From: Parabacteroides sp.
Lineage (GTDB): Bacteria > Bacteroidota > Bacteroidia > Bacteroidales > Tannerellaceae
NCBI GenBank assembly: GCA_020026285.1
Contig: JAHHQS010000104.1
Coordinates: 1-14,144 of the forward strand
DNA: 14,144 bases
Direction: 5' to 3'
This document shows positions 1-7,772 of the stretch, piece after piece. The notes under the pieces are model-generated. The model saw nothing but the letters and a program-made list of their open reading frames with translations, did not search any database and was not told where the DNA came from. The stretch's first letter is position 1, and every line of letters starts with the position of its first letter. The translations under genes and the position numbers were made by a program.

Positions 1-146
1 TCATTATTTTCCTTCAATTTACTAGCTCCATCTATTGAATTGTCTAAAAGATCAATTATAGCATCATTTATTGTAATATCCCTAGTAATCATCTGAATAA
101 AAAATGTTTTCGTAGGATTACCTTCTATAATATTATCTTTACTCAT
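1..146 (-). CDS. Partial GHKL (Hsp90/MutL-like) ATPase, N-terminus only
   Basis: Only the first 48 codons lie in the window; the gene runs off the left edge. The start ATG at 146-144 is chosen because it sits in the translationally coupled arrangement ATGAGTAA: the first eight bases also hold the TAA stop of the preceding gene. Residues about 26-36 (DAIIDLLDNSIDGAS region) resemble the N-box of the Bergerat ATP-binding fold shared by MutL, Hsp90, MORC-like proteins and type II topoisomerases, with an Asp where many members have the catalytic Glu. The overlap with the upstream Dnd genes means it is co-transcribed and probably belongs to the same system, perhaps as an effector or restriction component. 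The rest of the domain architecture, including any nuclease domain, cannot be seen. GHKL assignment is fairly secure; the role is inference. Confidence 0.65.
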   Translation of the reverse strand, partial: MSKDNIIEGNPTKTFFIQMITRDITINDAIIDLLDNSIDGASKLKENN

Positions 147-1737
147 ATTTATTGTTTTTATCTCTTTCCCAGTACTGTTTTACTTTAAATCTTTCAGCAG
201 GCTTGAACTCTTTTGCATTTGTAATAGCCTGCCCTTTTTCTATCTTTTCCATACTCTTCGAAATCGCACACGAATATTTACCTGATAATCCAAGGAATTT
301 TTCGATAATCTTTGTGTTTTTATCCTTAATATCGAGTAAAAATGCCATTTCGCACATTGAAGAAAAATCAAAATCAGATTGGTTATATTCTTCAATTCCT
401 TGTGATAATAATACAATAGAAACACCTTTAGAACGTATCTCTCTTAATATTTTCTCCAAAATCTCTTGGTACTTTTTTTCTTTAAATAACACATGTGCTT
501 CATCAATTAAAATAATGTATCGCATCGCTCTAACTCCATTTTCAACTGGAGTATTTTCCATATTCATAAATGTATTGTATATGTAATTTATGATAAGGAA
601 TAAAGATGTAAATCGGAGAGAATTCGACAAGTCTCCAGACAAAGACAAATAGAGATTTTTAGATAAAAAATTAGATGAATTTTTGGGATCATCTAAAAAT
701 ATTGGATAGCGACTTAATTCTCCCATGATTTCAGTCAGGGTATCTCTTTTGTCTCCAATAAGTTCTAATAATATTTCATTGATTTGATTTAAAGTTGGAT
801 ATGCCCCTCCTTTTTGATTAATAAAAGCATTTTGAGTAGCTTCTCTTAACAATCCTTTCTGTTTTACCCCTAAATTTGAATATTTACAAACAATATCTAC
901 GAACTTATCAATTCCCATATTTTTATTAGATTCATTTACGTTATCAATGAATGTAAGAGGATTTATGGGAAAACGCGTATCTGGCACATTGATGAATTCG
1001 GTTTTTGTTCTATTAAAAAAAGGAGTCATGTTTTTTATGTCATCATTTTTTAGACCTTTAAAGTCTAGGTATATGAAATTGACATGACCATTTGATTTTT
1101 CATGAATTTGAGTCACAAGCTCTAAGGCAAATTGTGTTTTACCTGTTCCAGAATTACCAGCTACGGCTATATGGTTGTTGTTGTATATTTTTGAATCATT
1201 AAATCCGATATGGATTGGTTCTTTGGATTCAATAATAGTTCCAATTTCCAGTTTTATGAGTTCGGAAAAATATGATTTTTCAATATGTTGCTGATTATTA
1301 GGTACACTTCCTAATACAACATTTAAACCATTTAGCGGTAATGTCCCTTTTTCAATATATTCAATAAGAAAATCAAAGAAAGTATAGTTATAACTCTCTT
1401 GAAATATTTTATCTAATGATTCTAAGCCATGATCAATATGTAGTTTTATATATTTAGGAATATTCACATCATCAGTCTTGTATATACCGTAATGTTGGCA
1501 TATTAAAGCTATATAGAAATCACGATATTTTTCATCAAAAAGAGTATGGTCTTTATATTCTTTTCCTTTTGAATCATATAAATTGAAATCAGTTGTTTGA
1601 AACTTTTTTCCTGTTTGCAAAGAATATCCCAAAGCAATACGGGCAATTACATTTTCTTTTGTTCCATATGGTAATTTTGTTGTTAAACTTTTAACAACTA
1701 TTTGGTTCTGCTCGGAAGTCTTAATATTAATCTGCAT
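139..1737 (-). CDS. DndE-like domain fused to HerA/FtsK-family P-loop ATPase (532 aa)
   Basis: Residues 1 to about 112 look like DndE, the small DNA-binding component of DNA phosphorothioation. The stretch LPYGTKENVIARIALGYSL (22-40) corresponds to the conserved DndE core, followed by a D-x-x-GKE turn, an FYIALICQ helix and a terminal 'LHIDHGLESL' helix. DndE proteins are usually about 110-130 residues, so the remaining 400 are an added module. That module has a Walker A motif, GNSGTGKT (194-201), a hydrophobic strand ending in IDEAH as Walker B (411-415), a following LREIRSKG helix typical of HerA/VirD4-like motors, and a SQG sensor-like segment. The start ATG (1737) lies 11 bases inside dndD, so translation is coupled. 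The fused ATPase could translocate or remodel DNA, as the HerA-like DndH does in DndFGH restriction systems. Family calls are by motif; the combined function is inference. Confidence 0.8.
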   Translation of the reverse strand: MQINIKTSEQNQIVVKSLTTKLPYGTKENVIARIALGYSLQTGKKFQTTDFNLYDSKGKEYKDHTLFDEKYRDFYIALICQHYGIYKTDDVNIPKYIKLHIDHGLESLDKIFQESYNYTFFDFLIEYIEKGTLPLNGLNVVLGSVPNNQQHIEKSYFSELIKLEIGTIIESKEPIHIGFNDSKIYNNNHIAVAGNSGTGKTQFALELVTQIHEKSNGHVNFIYLDFKGLKNDDIKNMTPFFNRTKTEFINVPDTRFPINPLTFIDNVNESNKNMGIDKFVDIVCKYSNLGVKQKGLLREATQNAFINQKGGAYPTLNQINEILLELIGDKRDTLTEIMGELSRYPIFLDDPKNSSNFLSKNLYLSLSGDLSNSLRFTSLFLIINYIYNTFMNMENTPVENGVRAMRYIILIDEAHVLFKEKKYQEILEKILREIRSKGVSIVLLSQGIEEYNQSDFDFSSMCEMAFLLDIKDKNTKIIEKFLGLSGKYSCAISKSMEKIEKGQAITNAKEFKPAERFKVKQYWERDKNNKYE

Positions 1738-3853
1738 TATATTTTTGATTGTATTTTTCGATGAATTTATCCGATGGAGCTTCTACAAATTCTGAACTAT
1801 CAGTTGATATATTGTCAATTAAATATGCACGACAAATCTTAGGCAAGAGAATTGAATATTCTTTTTCTGTTAATTCCTTATTTATTAGCGGGAATATAAC
1901 AACCTGTTTTGATACATTGGGGTAAAAATATCTTATGATATTTTCAGCGTGCTGTTCGTCGAATTTTTGCATGGGGCTATCTATGAAAACAGGAAATTCA
2001 ATTTCTGATTCATCTACAAGAGAACTCAATAGGGCAGATGCATACATTTGACGTTCTCCCATTGACAAAGAACTTTTATCTATAATTTTATCACTTTTAC
2101 TATAAAGAACAATGTCAATATCATCTCCTGTTGCATTAATATCAACATCAACACGCTGAATAAAGTTTTTCTTATGCATCAAGATACTTAGAGACTGAAG
2201 CATTTTGGCTTCTAAAGACTTTTTCTTTTCATCTTTGAATTGAACAATGAAATTTTGAAGCCTCATTATTAGCTGTTTTGTTTTTCTTTCTTTTTGTGAA
2301 TAAACAGAAGATTCATCTATTTTTCTACGCAAAATTTCTTGTCTTTGTCTATATGCTTTTAATTCATTAGATTGTTCCCCGATTTTTCGATTTAGAGCTT
2401 CAATTTCATTGTCATATCTGATAATATTGTTAATTATATTATCTTTTTTTTCTCTCAGGCTAGATATATATTCATCTTCTGCGTTATTTTCTGCGTCTCT
2501 TAATTTTCTATTGATTGAATCAAGTTGATTTTTTATATATAAATATTCAGTATTCAACTGTGCAAATTTATCTTTAAAGCTATGTTTTATAGTATTTACA
2601 AGCTGAGAGAATTCATTGGCTTGATTCCCTGAGAAATCATGAAGTACACTGAATGACTTAGGTAGCTCTACAATATCTGAATAAAAATATTTTTTTATTA
2701 ATACCTTTATTTGTTCTTCGTAGAAATTTTTAATTTTCACTGTGTTCGGATCAAAACACAAATCGGATTTTGATTTAGCATTTTCAAGATCTGCTTGAAT
2801 ACGATTTATTTTTTCTGATACATCTTCCTGTTTATACTTTTGTTCAGAAAGTATTTTCTCATTATTAAGCTGTTCTAAAACATTAGCCATTGTTTCGCCT
2901 GCTAAAGCAAATGGTATAATATCAAATAACTCTTTTAGGCTATCTTGTTTAATAATGATTTCTTGGCTAAGTCTAACTTGTACTTCTTTTAGCTCATTTA
3001 ATTCTTCAAGAGACATCTTATCACCTTCACGAATCAGCTTTCGTTGAATTTCTTCTGCTTCTTTCTCTAGAGTGTTACGCTTCTCTTTAATATCATCTAT
3101 TTGAGAGTTGATATCACTCATTGTTATCTGAGTGTTTGTTATATCTGTTTGAAGCTGATTTAATTCTTTTTTCTCTTCTGGTTTGGCAGACCGACGACGA
3201 TAATCATCTTGTTTTTCTTCAAGACTTGCTTTGAGGTCTTCATATTTTTGTATTCCTAATACTTCGGAATATGCTTTACTTAATTGTTGTCGTTGTTGTG
3301 TTGAGTTTACCTCTGCTAATGAAACAATCTTTTCCGCATCAAAAAAGAAGAATTTAGCAATCTCAATAGGCAAGATAAAATCACGAATAAATATTTCTTC
3401 TCCTTGCTGATTGTTCTTTGATAAATCATCTATTAATTCGTTTTGATAGCCGTCTATAAGGACTTCTACCTTGTCGGAAGCGGAAGTTATAACATTGTAT
3501 GTTCGCTTAATTGTGATTTCAGAACAAGTTATATCTGGAATTTTAACATCGCAAAATGTGACAGAAACGGAGAATTCTTTATCGCCTTCTTCTCTTGCTT
3601 TTCTATTTAAACTTTCAGAAATGTACTTTGTATAATTCCCTTTATCTCTAATTTCCTTTTCATATAAATCATCAACTTTCTCCATTTGTTTGCCATATAG
3701 ACACCAAACAAGAGACATTAGGAATGTTGTTTTACCAAATCCATTTTTCCCACTAATGACTATTACATTTTTGTCATCAGAAGGTAACAAAGAAATAACA
3801 TTTTTTCCCTTGTATATCCTAAAATTATTTAGTTCAATTTCTTTTATATACAT
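1727..3853 (-). CDS. dndD: DndD, SMC/RecN-like ATPase of DNA phosphorothioation (708 aa)
   Basis: This is an SMC-like ATPase required with DndC and DndE to place sulfur in the DNA backbone. Walker A is GKNGFGKT (35-42). A FFFDAEKI segment (about 169-176) matches the diagnostic 'FFFDGEKI' signature of DndD and related RecF/SbcC-like proteins, here with Ala for Gly. Residues about 190-570 are rich in E, K, Q and regularly spaced L/I and are predicted to form two long coiled-coil arms. The C-terminal head carries the ABC signature LSMGE (596-600) and Walker B FPVFIDSP (620-627). I see no CxxC zinc hook. Length is near the family norm (about 650-700). The start codon overlaps the dndC stop by one base (TAATG), a classic coupled junction. 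The frame is intact. Assignment is confident. Confidence 0.92.
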   Translation of the reverse strand: MYIKEIELNNFRIYKGKNVISLLPSDDKNVIVISGKNGFGKTTFLMSLVWCLYGKQMEKVDDLYEKEIRDKGNYTKYISESLNRKAREEGDKEFSVSVTFCDVKIPDITCSEITIKRTYNVITSASDKVEVLIDGYQNELIDDLSKNNQQGEEIFIRDFILPIEIAKFFFFDAEKIVSLAEVNSTQQRQQLSKAYSEVLGIQKYEDLKASLEEKQDDYRRRSAKPEEKKELNQLQTDITNTQITMSDINSQIDDIKEKRNTLEKEAEEIQRKLIREGDKMSLEELNELKEVQVRLSQEIIIKQDSLKELFDIIPFALAGETMANVLEQLNNEKILSEQKYKQEDVSEKINRIQADLENAKSKSDLCFDPNTVKIKNFYEEQIKVLIKKYFYSDIVELPKSFSVLHDFSGNQANEFSQLVNTIKHSFKDKFAQLNTEYLYIKNQLDSINRKLRDAENNAEDEYISSLREKKDNIINNIIRYDNEIEALNRKIGEQSNELKAYRQRQEILRRKIDESSVYSQKERKTKQLIMRLQNFIVQFKDEKKKSLEAKMLQSLSILMHKKNFIQRVDVDINATGDDIDIVLYSKSDKIIDKSSLSMGERQMYASALLSSLVDESEIEFPVFIDSPMQKFDEQHAENIIRYFYPNVSKQVVIFPLINKELTEKEYSILLPKICRAYLIDNISTDSSEFVEAPSDKFIEKYNQKYNAD

Positions 3854-5199
3854 TATGCTGGGCGGTTTAAGTATTTTTCTATAACTCGTTCTATATCATC
3901 TTTAAGACCTCTTTTACGATTCAATAACGCCTTATTTCGCTGTAATGTTAATAATTCGTTGATTAATTCATAATCCGATGGCTCGTCTTCGCAAACTGAT
4001 TTAAGTAAATCAATTTCTCTTTGTATTTTTTCAGCATGTCTTTCCATTTCCATTTCTTTATCATAAATCTTATTGTAAATACTTGATACAGTCTTTGAAA
4101 ACTTTAAATTATAATATGCTGCATCTCGATGCCAAATAACCTGAATTGCAACTAACTCTTGGTTTGTTATTAGCTCAATATTTGAATTTTCTTTCTGAAT
4201 AGCACGTTGAGAACTCAGCACTTGCTCTAATAATTTAATTCGATATTCCGGATCGTAGGTACCTAGATTATCTCCATCTTCATTTACTGCATTCTTCATG
4301 TTGCGACGTATGGGAAGACGGTTTTGGGATTTATTACGTTCTTCTACCATACTTTCACGTAATCTCAAAAGAGGCTCTAACCATGTTAGTCCTTTATTTA
4401 CTAATGATGTTAGCGATTTATCTTCCTTTACAACAGTACAAGTCCAACATCCAAAACGACTTTGCCCACAAGAACGATGACTTTTGTCAGTGACAATGGT
4501 TGGACATTCGTAGTCATCGGCACTTGCATCCATATATATCTGGAATAATTCTGAATTATTTGCTCCCCAAGGAGATGTCATTGCATTTATGATATACCAA
4601 ACTTCTTCTATTAGTAAATCTTTGATAGGAGAATAAACATAGGTATTGGGATTATGCGGATGTTTAGTGAGCCTTTTGCCTCTTATTTCATGTTTTTTTA
4701 TAGATTTGGCTCTTGTAGTACTTTCTGAACTTCTAGTTCCAATTAAAATAATTGCTTCTCCGTTTTCCGCAACTTGATCTGTTAAAAAACGAGATGTTGG
4801 TTTGATTTTCATCTTATCTGTACACCAACGAAATGCATTATTGGGAACTGGATATCCTCTTCCAATCACATTTACCCAAAATGTATCTTCTAGGCGAGGA
4901 ATAGTCGTTTCTACTCTAATAGGCATACTCATTGATGCTGCTGCCTCCTTTATCTTTTTTAAAACCCCATATACATATGCTTGTATAACAGGGTTTTCAA
5001 CCAGTGTATCATTGCAAACAACATGTACTTCCCTTTTTCGCTCCTCTAAAGGTACTTCAGAAATAGCCAGCCAAACTAGTTGTAAAAGAGCTGTAGAATC
5101 TTTTCCACCACTAAATCCAATTATCCAAGGTCGTAGATTGTCATCTATCAAATATTGGTCTTTAAGTTCTGAAATTATATAGTTAATTTTATTTGACAT
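3853..5199 (-). CDS. dndC: DndC, PP-loop sulfurtransferase of DNA phosphorothioation (448 aa)
   Basis: DndC resembles PAPS reductase/ATP pyrophosphatases. It activates the DNA backbone and helps transfer sulfur supplied by a cysteine desulfurase. The PP-loop is SGGKDS (30-35), followed by the DndC-typical segment DTLVENP (64-70). Cysteines at C126 (RWCTDKMK), C232, C244, C251 and C254 (the last three in SCGQSRFGCWTC) are the expected Fe-S cluster ligands. The C-terminal third is helical and charged. It is first in the Dnd operon, and no dndB or dndA lies upstream; a chromosomal IscS/DndA-like desulfurase must serve in trans. ATG at 5199 is preferred over the ATG four bases upstream, which is out of frame and stops after four codons. 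A promoter-like box lies about 53 bases upstream. Assignment is confident. Confidence 0.94.
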   Translation of the reverse strand: MSNKINYIISELKDQYLIDDNLRPWIIGFSGGKDSTALLQLVWLAISEVPLEERKREVHVVCNDTLVENPVIQAYVYGVLKKIKEAAASMSMPIRVETTIPRLEDTFWVNVIGRGYPVPNNAFRWCTDKMKIKPTSRFLTDQVAENGEAIILIGTRSSESTTRAKSIKKHEIRGKRLTKHPHNPNTYVYSPIKDLLIEEVWYIINAMTSPWGANNSELFQIYMDASADDYECPTIVTDKSHRSCGQSRFGCWTCTVVKEDKSLTSLVNKGLTWLEPLLRLRESMVEERNKSQNRLPIRRNMKNAVNEDGDNLGTYDPEYRIKLLEQVLSSQRAIQKENSNIELITNQELVAIQVIWHRDAAYYNLKFSKTVSSIYNKIYDKEMEMERHAEKIQREIDLLKSVCEDEPSDYELINELLTLQRNKALLNRKRGLKDDIERVIEKYLNRPA

Positions 5200-5251
5200 A
5201 CATTGATATTAGTAAATTACGCTAAAAAATAGCATTTAACTTTTTAATATG

Positions 5252-5259
5252 CAAATATA
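5252..5259 (-). promoter_or_regulatory. Candidate Bacteroidetes -7 box for the Dnd operon
   Basis: Read on the minus strand this is TATATTTG, an exact match to the Bacteroides -7 consensus TAnnTTTG, about 50 bases ahead of the dndC ATG. I do not see a good -33 TTTG at the usual 19-21 base spacing, so the call is moderate. It is the only exact match I noticed between the relaxase pseudogene and dndC and would drive the four-gene operon. Confidence 0.45.
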
Positions 5260-5502
5260 TAAATAAATTGCGATCTAAGCCTTTTTGAACTTACTCTTTC
5301 TTGAATATTAGCTTAAAATACTTTTCTAGCCTTTGTTAGTAGGTTTAATACAGGCTGTTTATTATCAGGTGTTTTTCTCTTTTGACGAATGAGAGTGTTC
5401 CTCTGTGAAATGGTTGATAAAATATGATCTTATTTTATATGGCAGAAGAAGGATGAATAACAGAGTTTAACGTAGTGACTTTCAGATTTAATATTCATGC
5501 TC
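5260..5502. other. Intergenic region between the Dnd operon and the mobilization genes
   Basis: No gene is recognisable. The only structure seen is a perfect but purely A/T 8-base inverted repeat, ATAAAATA and TATTTTAT (5417-5424 and 5431-5438, loop of six), lying about 65 bases downstream of the relaxase stop. It could be a weak terminator for the mobilization operon, but no T-run follows it on the minus strand. Confidence 0.5.
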
Positions 5503-6487
5503 TTAGCTTCTTATATTATAGCCTGCGTCCTTCCTTCTTTCTTTTTTAGGTTTATTAGGTATTTGTTCTTTAGAAATATTTGAGTTTGACAAAAAGTCTG
5601 CTGCTGACGTGATAAAAGGGGGGGCGAATAGGCAAAAATATTGCTTTGCTGATTGTTGAGTTGAGGGGTGGTAATTTGCTTGTCACTTTCTCTGTCTGTA
5701 TTGAAAGATAGGCTGTCAATCTCCTTGTTGCCATGATTGATAGAAAGCGCGTTTTCTTGATTGCTATTTTGATTGATAATAATTTTTCTTTCATTGAATT
5801 GAAATTCTTGCTCTTGCAGTTTTTTCTGTTCGGATATAGCACTGTTTCTTATAGTATTGTGATAGTCGAATGATTCTTTTTGCTGCCGATTATAGCCGAG
5901 CAGCTTATCGAATCCTTGTTCTACTTGCTGGAATAAGTTCACACGGTCAAATCCACCTTTAATTATTCCGCTCTTGGTATTCTTGTGATTGGTAAGTGGT
6001 GACAACTTCTTTTTATTGGATTGATCTTTTCGACTGGCTATCAAGTGACAATGCATATTCAATTTATTATTAGAACGGTTACGGTTAAAATGAATCTTAC
6101 CATAAAATTTTATATCCGAAGCGGTTAGTTCTTTATTGAAGTTCTTGGCATATTCAGGAATAAACACTTCCCGAATATACCGCTTCATGGCTTCGGCTTG
6201 TTCCTGCTCTGTATTACCCATCACTCGAAGTTCTTTTTCCGATGGGCTAATATGAATGGCATAAAACTTAGCGTCCGTTTTTAGGAGTTGTCCGATATTA
6301 CTATCTATATATCCTTTATGACCTTTGATTTATAGATGTTATCATCCGTCAGATTGAAAAAGCCTTCAGCATAGATACACTTTTCCATCCGTTCTAAATC
6401 TTCGTGTTCCATGTAATTAGCTAACTGTCGGCTACTTCCAGAATTATTATATGTACCGTTCGATGGTGGAGCAAAGTTTATGTGCAT
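5503..6487 (-). pseudogene. Mobilization relaxase (DUF5712/BtgB-like), broken by two indels
   Basis: Three frames joined give one protein of about 327 residues. Codons 1-60 (from ATG 6487) end at TAG 6305-6307. The relaxase resumes at 6304 as DSNIGQLLKTDAKFYAIHISPS and runs through KFYGKIHFNRNRS and the histidine motif MHCHLI, the HxH expected of a relaxase that nicks oriT. The first lesion is consistent with an extra TA in the run TATATAT (6306-6312): removing two bases restores KDI-DSNIG. The second is in a run of seven G on the plus strand (5618-5624). With eight, the frame becomes SPPPFITSAADFLSNSNIS and ends at TAA 5503-5505; with seven, it reads an unrelated tail ending at 5511. The gene lies four bases after the BfmA-like gene, so the two form a mobilization operon. 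The family name rests on recalled similarity. The N-terminal break should abolish function unless it is slippage-corrected. Confidence 0.8.
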
Positions 6488-6491
6488 AATC

Positions 6492-7076
6492 CTACGTATT
6501 TATCAGATTGATGATTTCTGTTTTCAGGTTCTCTTTCCGTTTGCTATCCATCACACCACAAGCAGAATGTTCCGAATAGAGTTGTACCAGTTGAAGTAGC
6601 TTCTTATAATCCCGTTGGTGTATCTGGTAGAGTGCATTAATCTGTTTGGATTGGTTGTTTATCACATCGGTATGATTACAGAACTGTTCACTTAACTTTT
6701 TGAGTACGGCTGTGTGTTTCTCCTGACTGGCTTCCAGTTGAGAAATAATAAGAGTTTCCAAAGTTTTACCGATAGCATTGAAGCGTAAAGCAATAGAATT
6801 GGTAACTCGTATCATTGGATTCAATTGTTCTTCCTCGTAGTGACGGATGAAGCGGATAATATCATCCTGCCTCTTATTTATTTTCGCCAGTTCTGATTTT
6901 ACGGATTCAGGTGCTTCGGATAGATTGATATGTGCCTTATCTATATACCCAAACGCTAATTTTACAACCTCACTCTTTTTCAGTGAATAGCGTTTGCATT
7001 TTTTCTCTACCAAAGCTGTCGTTTCCTTGTCTATGGAAATGGTAGTGAATATCGTTTTTCGACTGCTGTTTGGCAT
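6492..7076 (-). CDS. BfmA/BtgA-family mobilization protein (194 aa)
   Basis: This is an accessory mobilization protein that in Bacteroides elements binds oriT and helps the relaxase. Residues about 10-47 (TTISIDKETTALVEKKCKRYSLKKSEVVKLAFGYIDK region) have the pattern of a ribbon-helix-helix DNA-binding domain: a short strand, then two helices with a conserved KKSEVV turn. The rest is a long helical, Q/K/L-rich segment likely to form a coiled coil. Length and the position immediately ahead of a relaxase gene match the BfmA/BtgA pattern. The frame is intact and ends in TAG. Just upstream is the hairpin-rich stretch expected of oriT, and a 9-base inverted repeat that could be its own operator. 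Which symbol (bfmA, btgA, bmgA) applies cannot be decided from sequence alone. Confidence 0.78.
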   Translation of the reverse strand: MPNSSRKTIFTTISIDKETTALVEKKCKRYSLKKSEVVKLAFGYIDKAHINLSEAPESVKSELAKINKRQDDIIRFIRHYEEEQLNPMIRVTNSIALRFNAIGKTLETLIISQLEASQEKHTAVLKKLSEQFCNHTDVINNQSKQINALYQIHQRDYKKLLQLVQLYSEHSACGVMDSKRKENLKTEIINLINT

Positions 7077-7119
7077 GATAATTACTTTTTTATAGAAATG
7101 TGAATAGATAAATACCTGA

Positions 7120-7149
7120 TAATAAGCACTTTCTTTGCAATGCTTATTA
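7120..7149. repeat. Inverted repeat upstream of the mobilization operon
   Basis: Perfect 9-base arms, TAATAAGCA (7120-7128) and TGCTTATTA (7141-7149), are separated by 12 bases, 44 bases upstream of the BfmA-like start. The spacing suits an operator for a self-regulating ribbon-helix-helix protein or an oriT-proximal binding site. Confidence 0.5.
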
Positions 7150-7162
7150 CAGGTGTCATTAC

Positions 7163-7300
7163 AGCGTGTTCTTGTAACACGCTAAAGCCGAAGGCTTTGC
7201 CCCGCAGGGCAAGAGGGAAGAACAGGACTTGTCCAGTTCCCTCTTGCTCAATTTAGCGAAACGTGCGAAGCCGGAAGGCGTAGCTGTTTCAGCTAAATTG
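7163..7300. other. Probable oriT: dense cluster of hairpins
   Basis: Five inverted repeats are packed into 138 GC-richer bases. AGCGTGTT/AACACGCT has a 5-base loop (7163-7183). AAAGCC/GGCTTT has a GAA loop (7184-7198). TTGCCC/GGGCAA has a 4-base loop (7197-7212). GCAAGAGGGAA/TTCCCTCTTGC has 11-base arms (7209-7219, 7237-7247) and an inner GGAC/GTCC. CAATTTAGC plus GAAAC pairs with GTTTC plus GCTAAATTG (7249-7262, 7286-7300) with one bulged A, and has GCC/GGC inside. No ORF covers the stretch. Clustered imperfect palindromes next to mobilization genes are the hallmark of oriT in Bacteroides elements. I cannot place the nic site. A regulatory RNA leader or replication origin is the alternative. 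Confidence 0.6.
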
Positions 7301-7360
7301 GGGTGGTAGTATAGAGGAATAGCCTAAACACAGGCTTCTTCTCTCTGCTACCTTTTGCTT

Positions 7361-7693
7361 TCACGGCTGATTCTCTAATTGATTAGCTTTTTCAAATTGT
7401 TTGTAGCTTTGAGAGTCGGCACGTTCACGAACAAAAGCCCGAATATCATTCGCTCGATAGTAGGTCTTCTTTCCGATGGTAAAGTAGGGTAGTTGTCCGC
7501 TTATCCTGTAACGTTGAAGCGTTCGGAAAGATACTTTCAATAGAAAGGCTAAATCCTGATTGTCGAGTATCTTCTCATTATCATCCAGTACCTTGTCGGT
7601 GTTTATAAGAGATTTTAGGTCTTGCCCTATTTCAGTGAGCTTCTTGGATAATTTCGCCATCCATTTTTCAAAGTCTTCGTTGTCTATATACAT
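7361..7693 (-). CDS. Small excisionase-like HTH protein (110 aa)
   Basis: Residues about 44-92 form a MerR/excisionase-type helix-turn-helix: ILDNQDLAFLLKVSFRTLQRYRISGQ, then a wing with PYFTIGKKTYYRANDIRAFV. Ahead of it is a charged helical stretch (residues 1-40). Proteins of this kind in Bacteroides elements act as recombination directionality factors or local regulators. It shares the RTLQ-Y/W-R-x-S/T-G core with two other HTH genes in this window (11518-11832, 12166-12459). It lies between the oriT-like cluster and the rteC-like gene on the same strand, with about 130 bases upstream containing two palindromes. The frame is intact, ending in TGA. Domain call is secure; the exact role is not. 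Confidence 0.8.
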   Translation of the reverse strand: MYIDNEDFEKWMAKLSKKLTEIGQDLKSLINTDKVLDDNEKILDNQDLAFLLKVSFRTLQRYRISGQLPYFTIGKKTYYRANDIRAFVRERADSQSYKQFEKANQLENQP

Positions 7694-7727
7694 TTTGCTT
7701 CATTTTTAAATTAAACCTTAAGATTTC

Positions 7728-7737
7728 CAATCGATTG
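7728..7737. promoter_or_regulatory. 10-base palindrome CAATCGATTG, possible operator
   Basis: This perfect palindrome lies 35 bases upstream of the small HTH gene. It is a plausible binding site for a dimeric regulator. No direct evidence beyond symmetry and position. Confidence 0.3.
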
Positions 7738-7772
7738 ATAAAGCAAAGTTCAGCAAACGGGCGCAAATAAAT

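Noticed and set aside
152..586. 144-codon open frame on the plus strand
   Set aside because: It is antisense to the 3' half of the dndE-ATPase gene, which has clear family motifs; the translation is low in complexity and matches nothing recognisable.
4802..5182. 126-codon open frame on the plus strand
   Set aside because: It lies entirely opposite the N-terminal half of dndC, including the PP-loop codons; it is a shadow frame.
5417..5438. A/T-only hairpin as a strong terminator of the mobilization operon
   Set aside because: Eight A/T pairs give little stability and no T-run follows on the minus strand.
5570..5842. 90-codon open frame within the relaxase on the same strand
   Set aside because: It is an alternative frame of the relaxase C-terminus. 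Neither its sequence nor its end matches; the frame restored by one added G (ending at 5503) is the family-like one.
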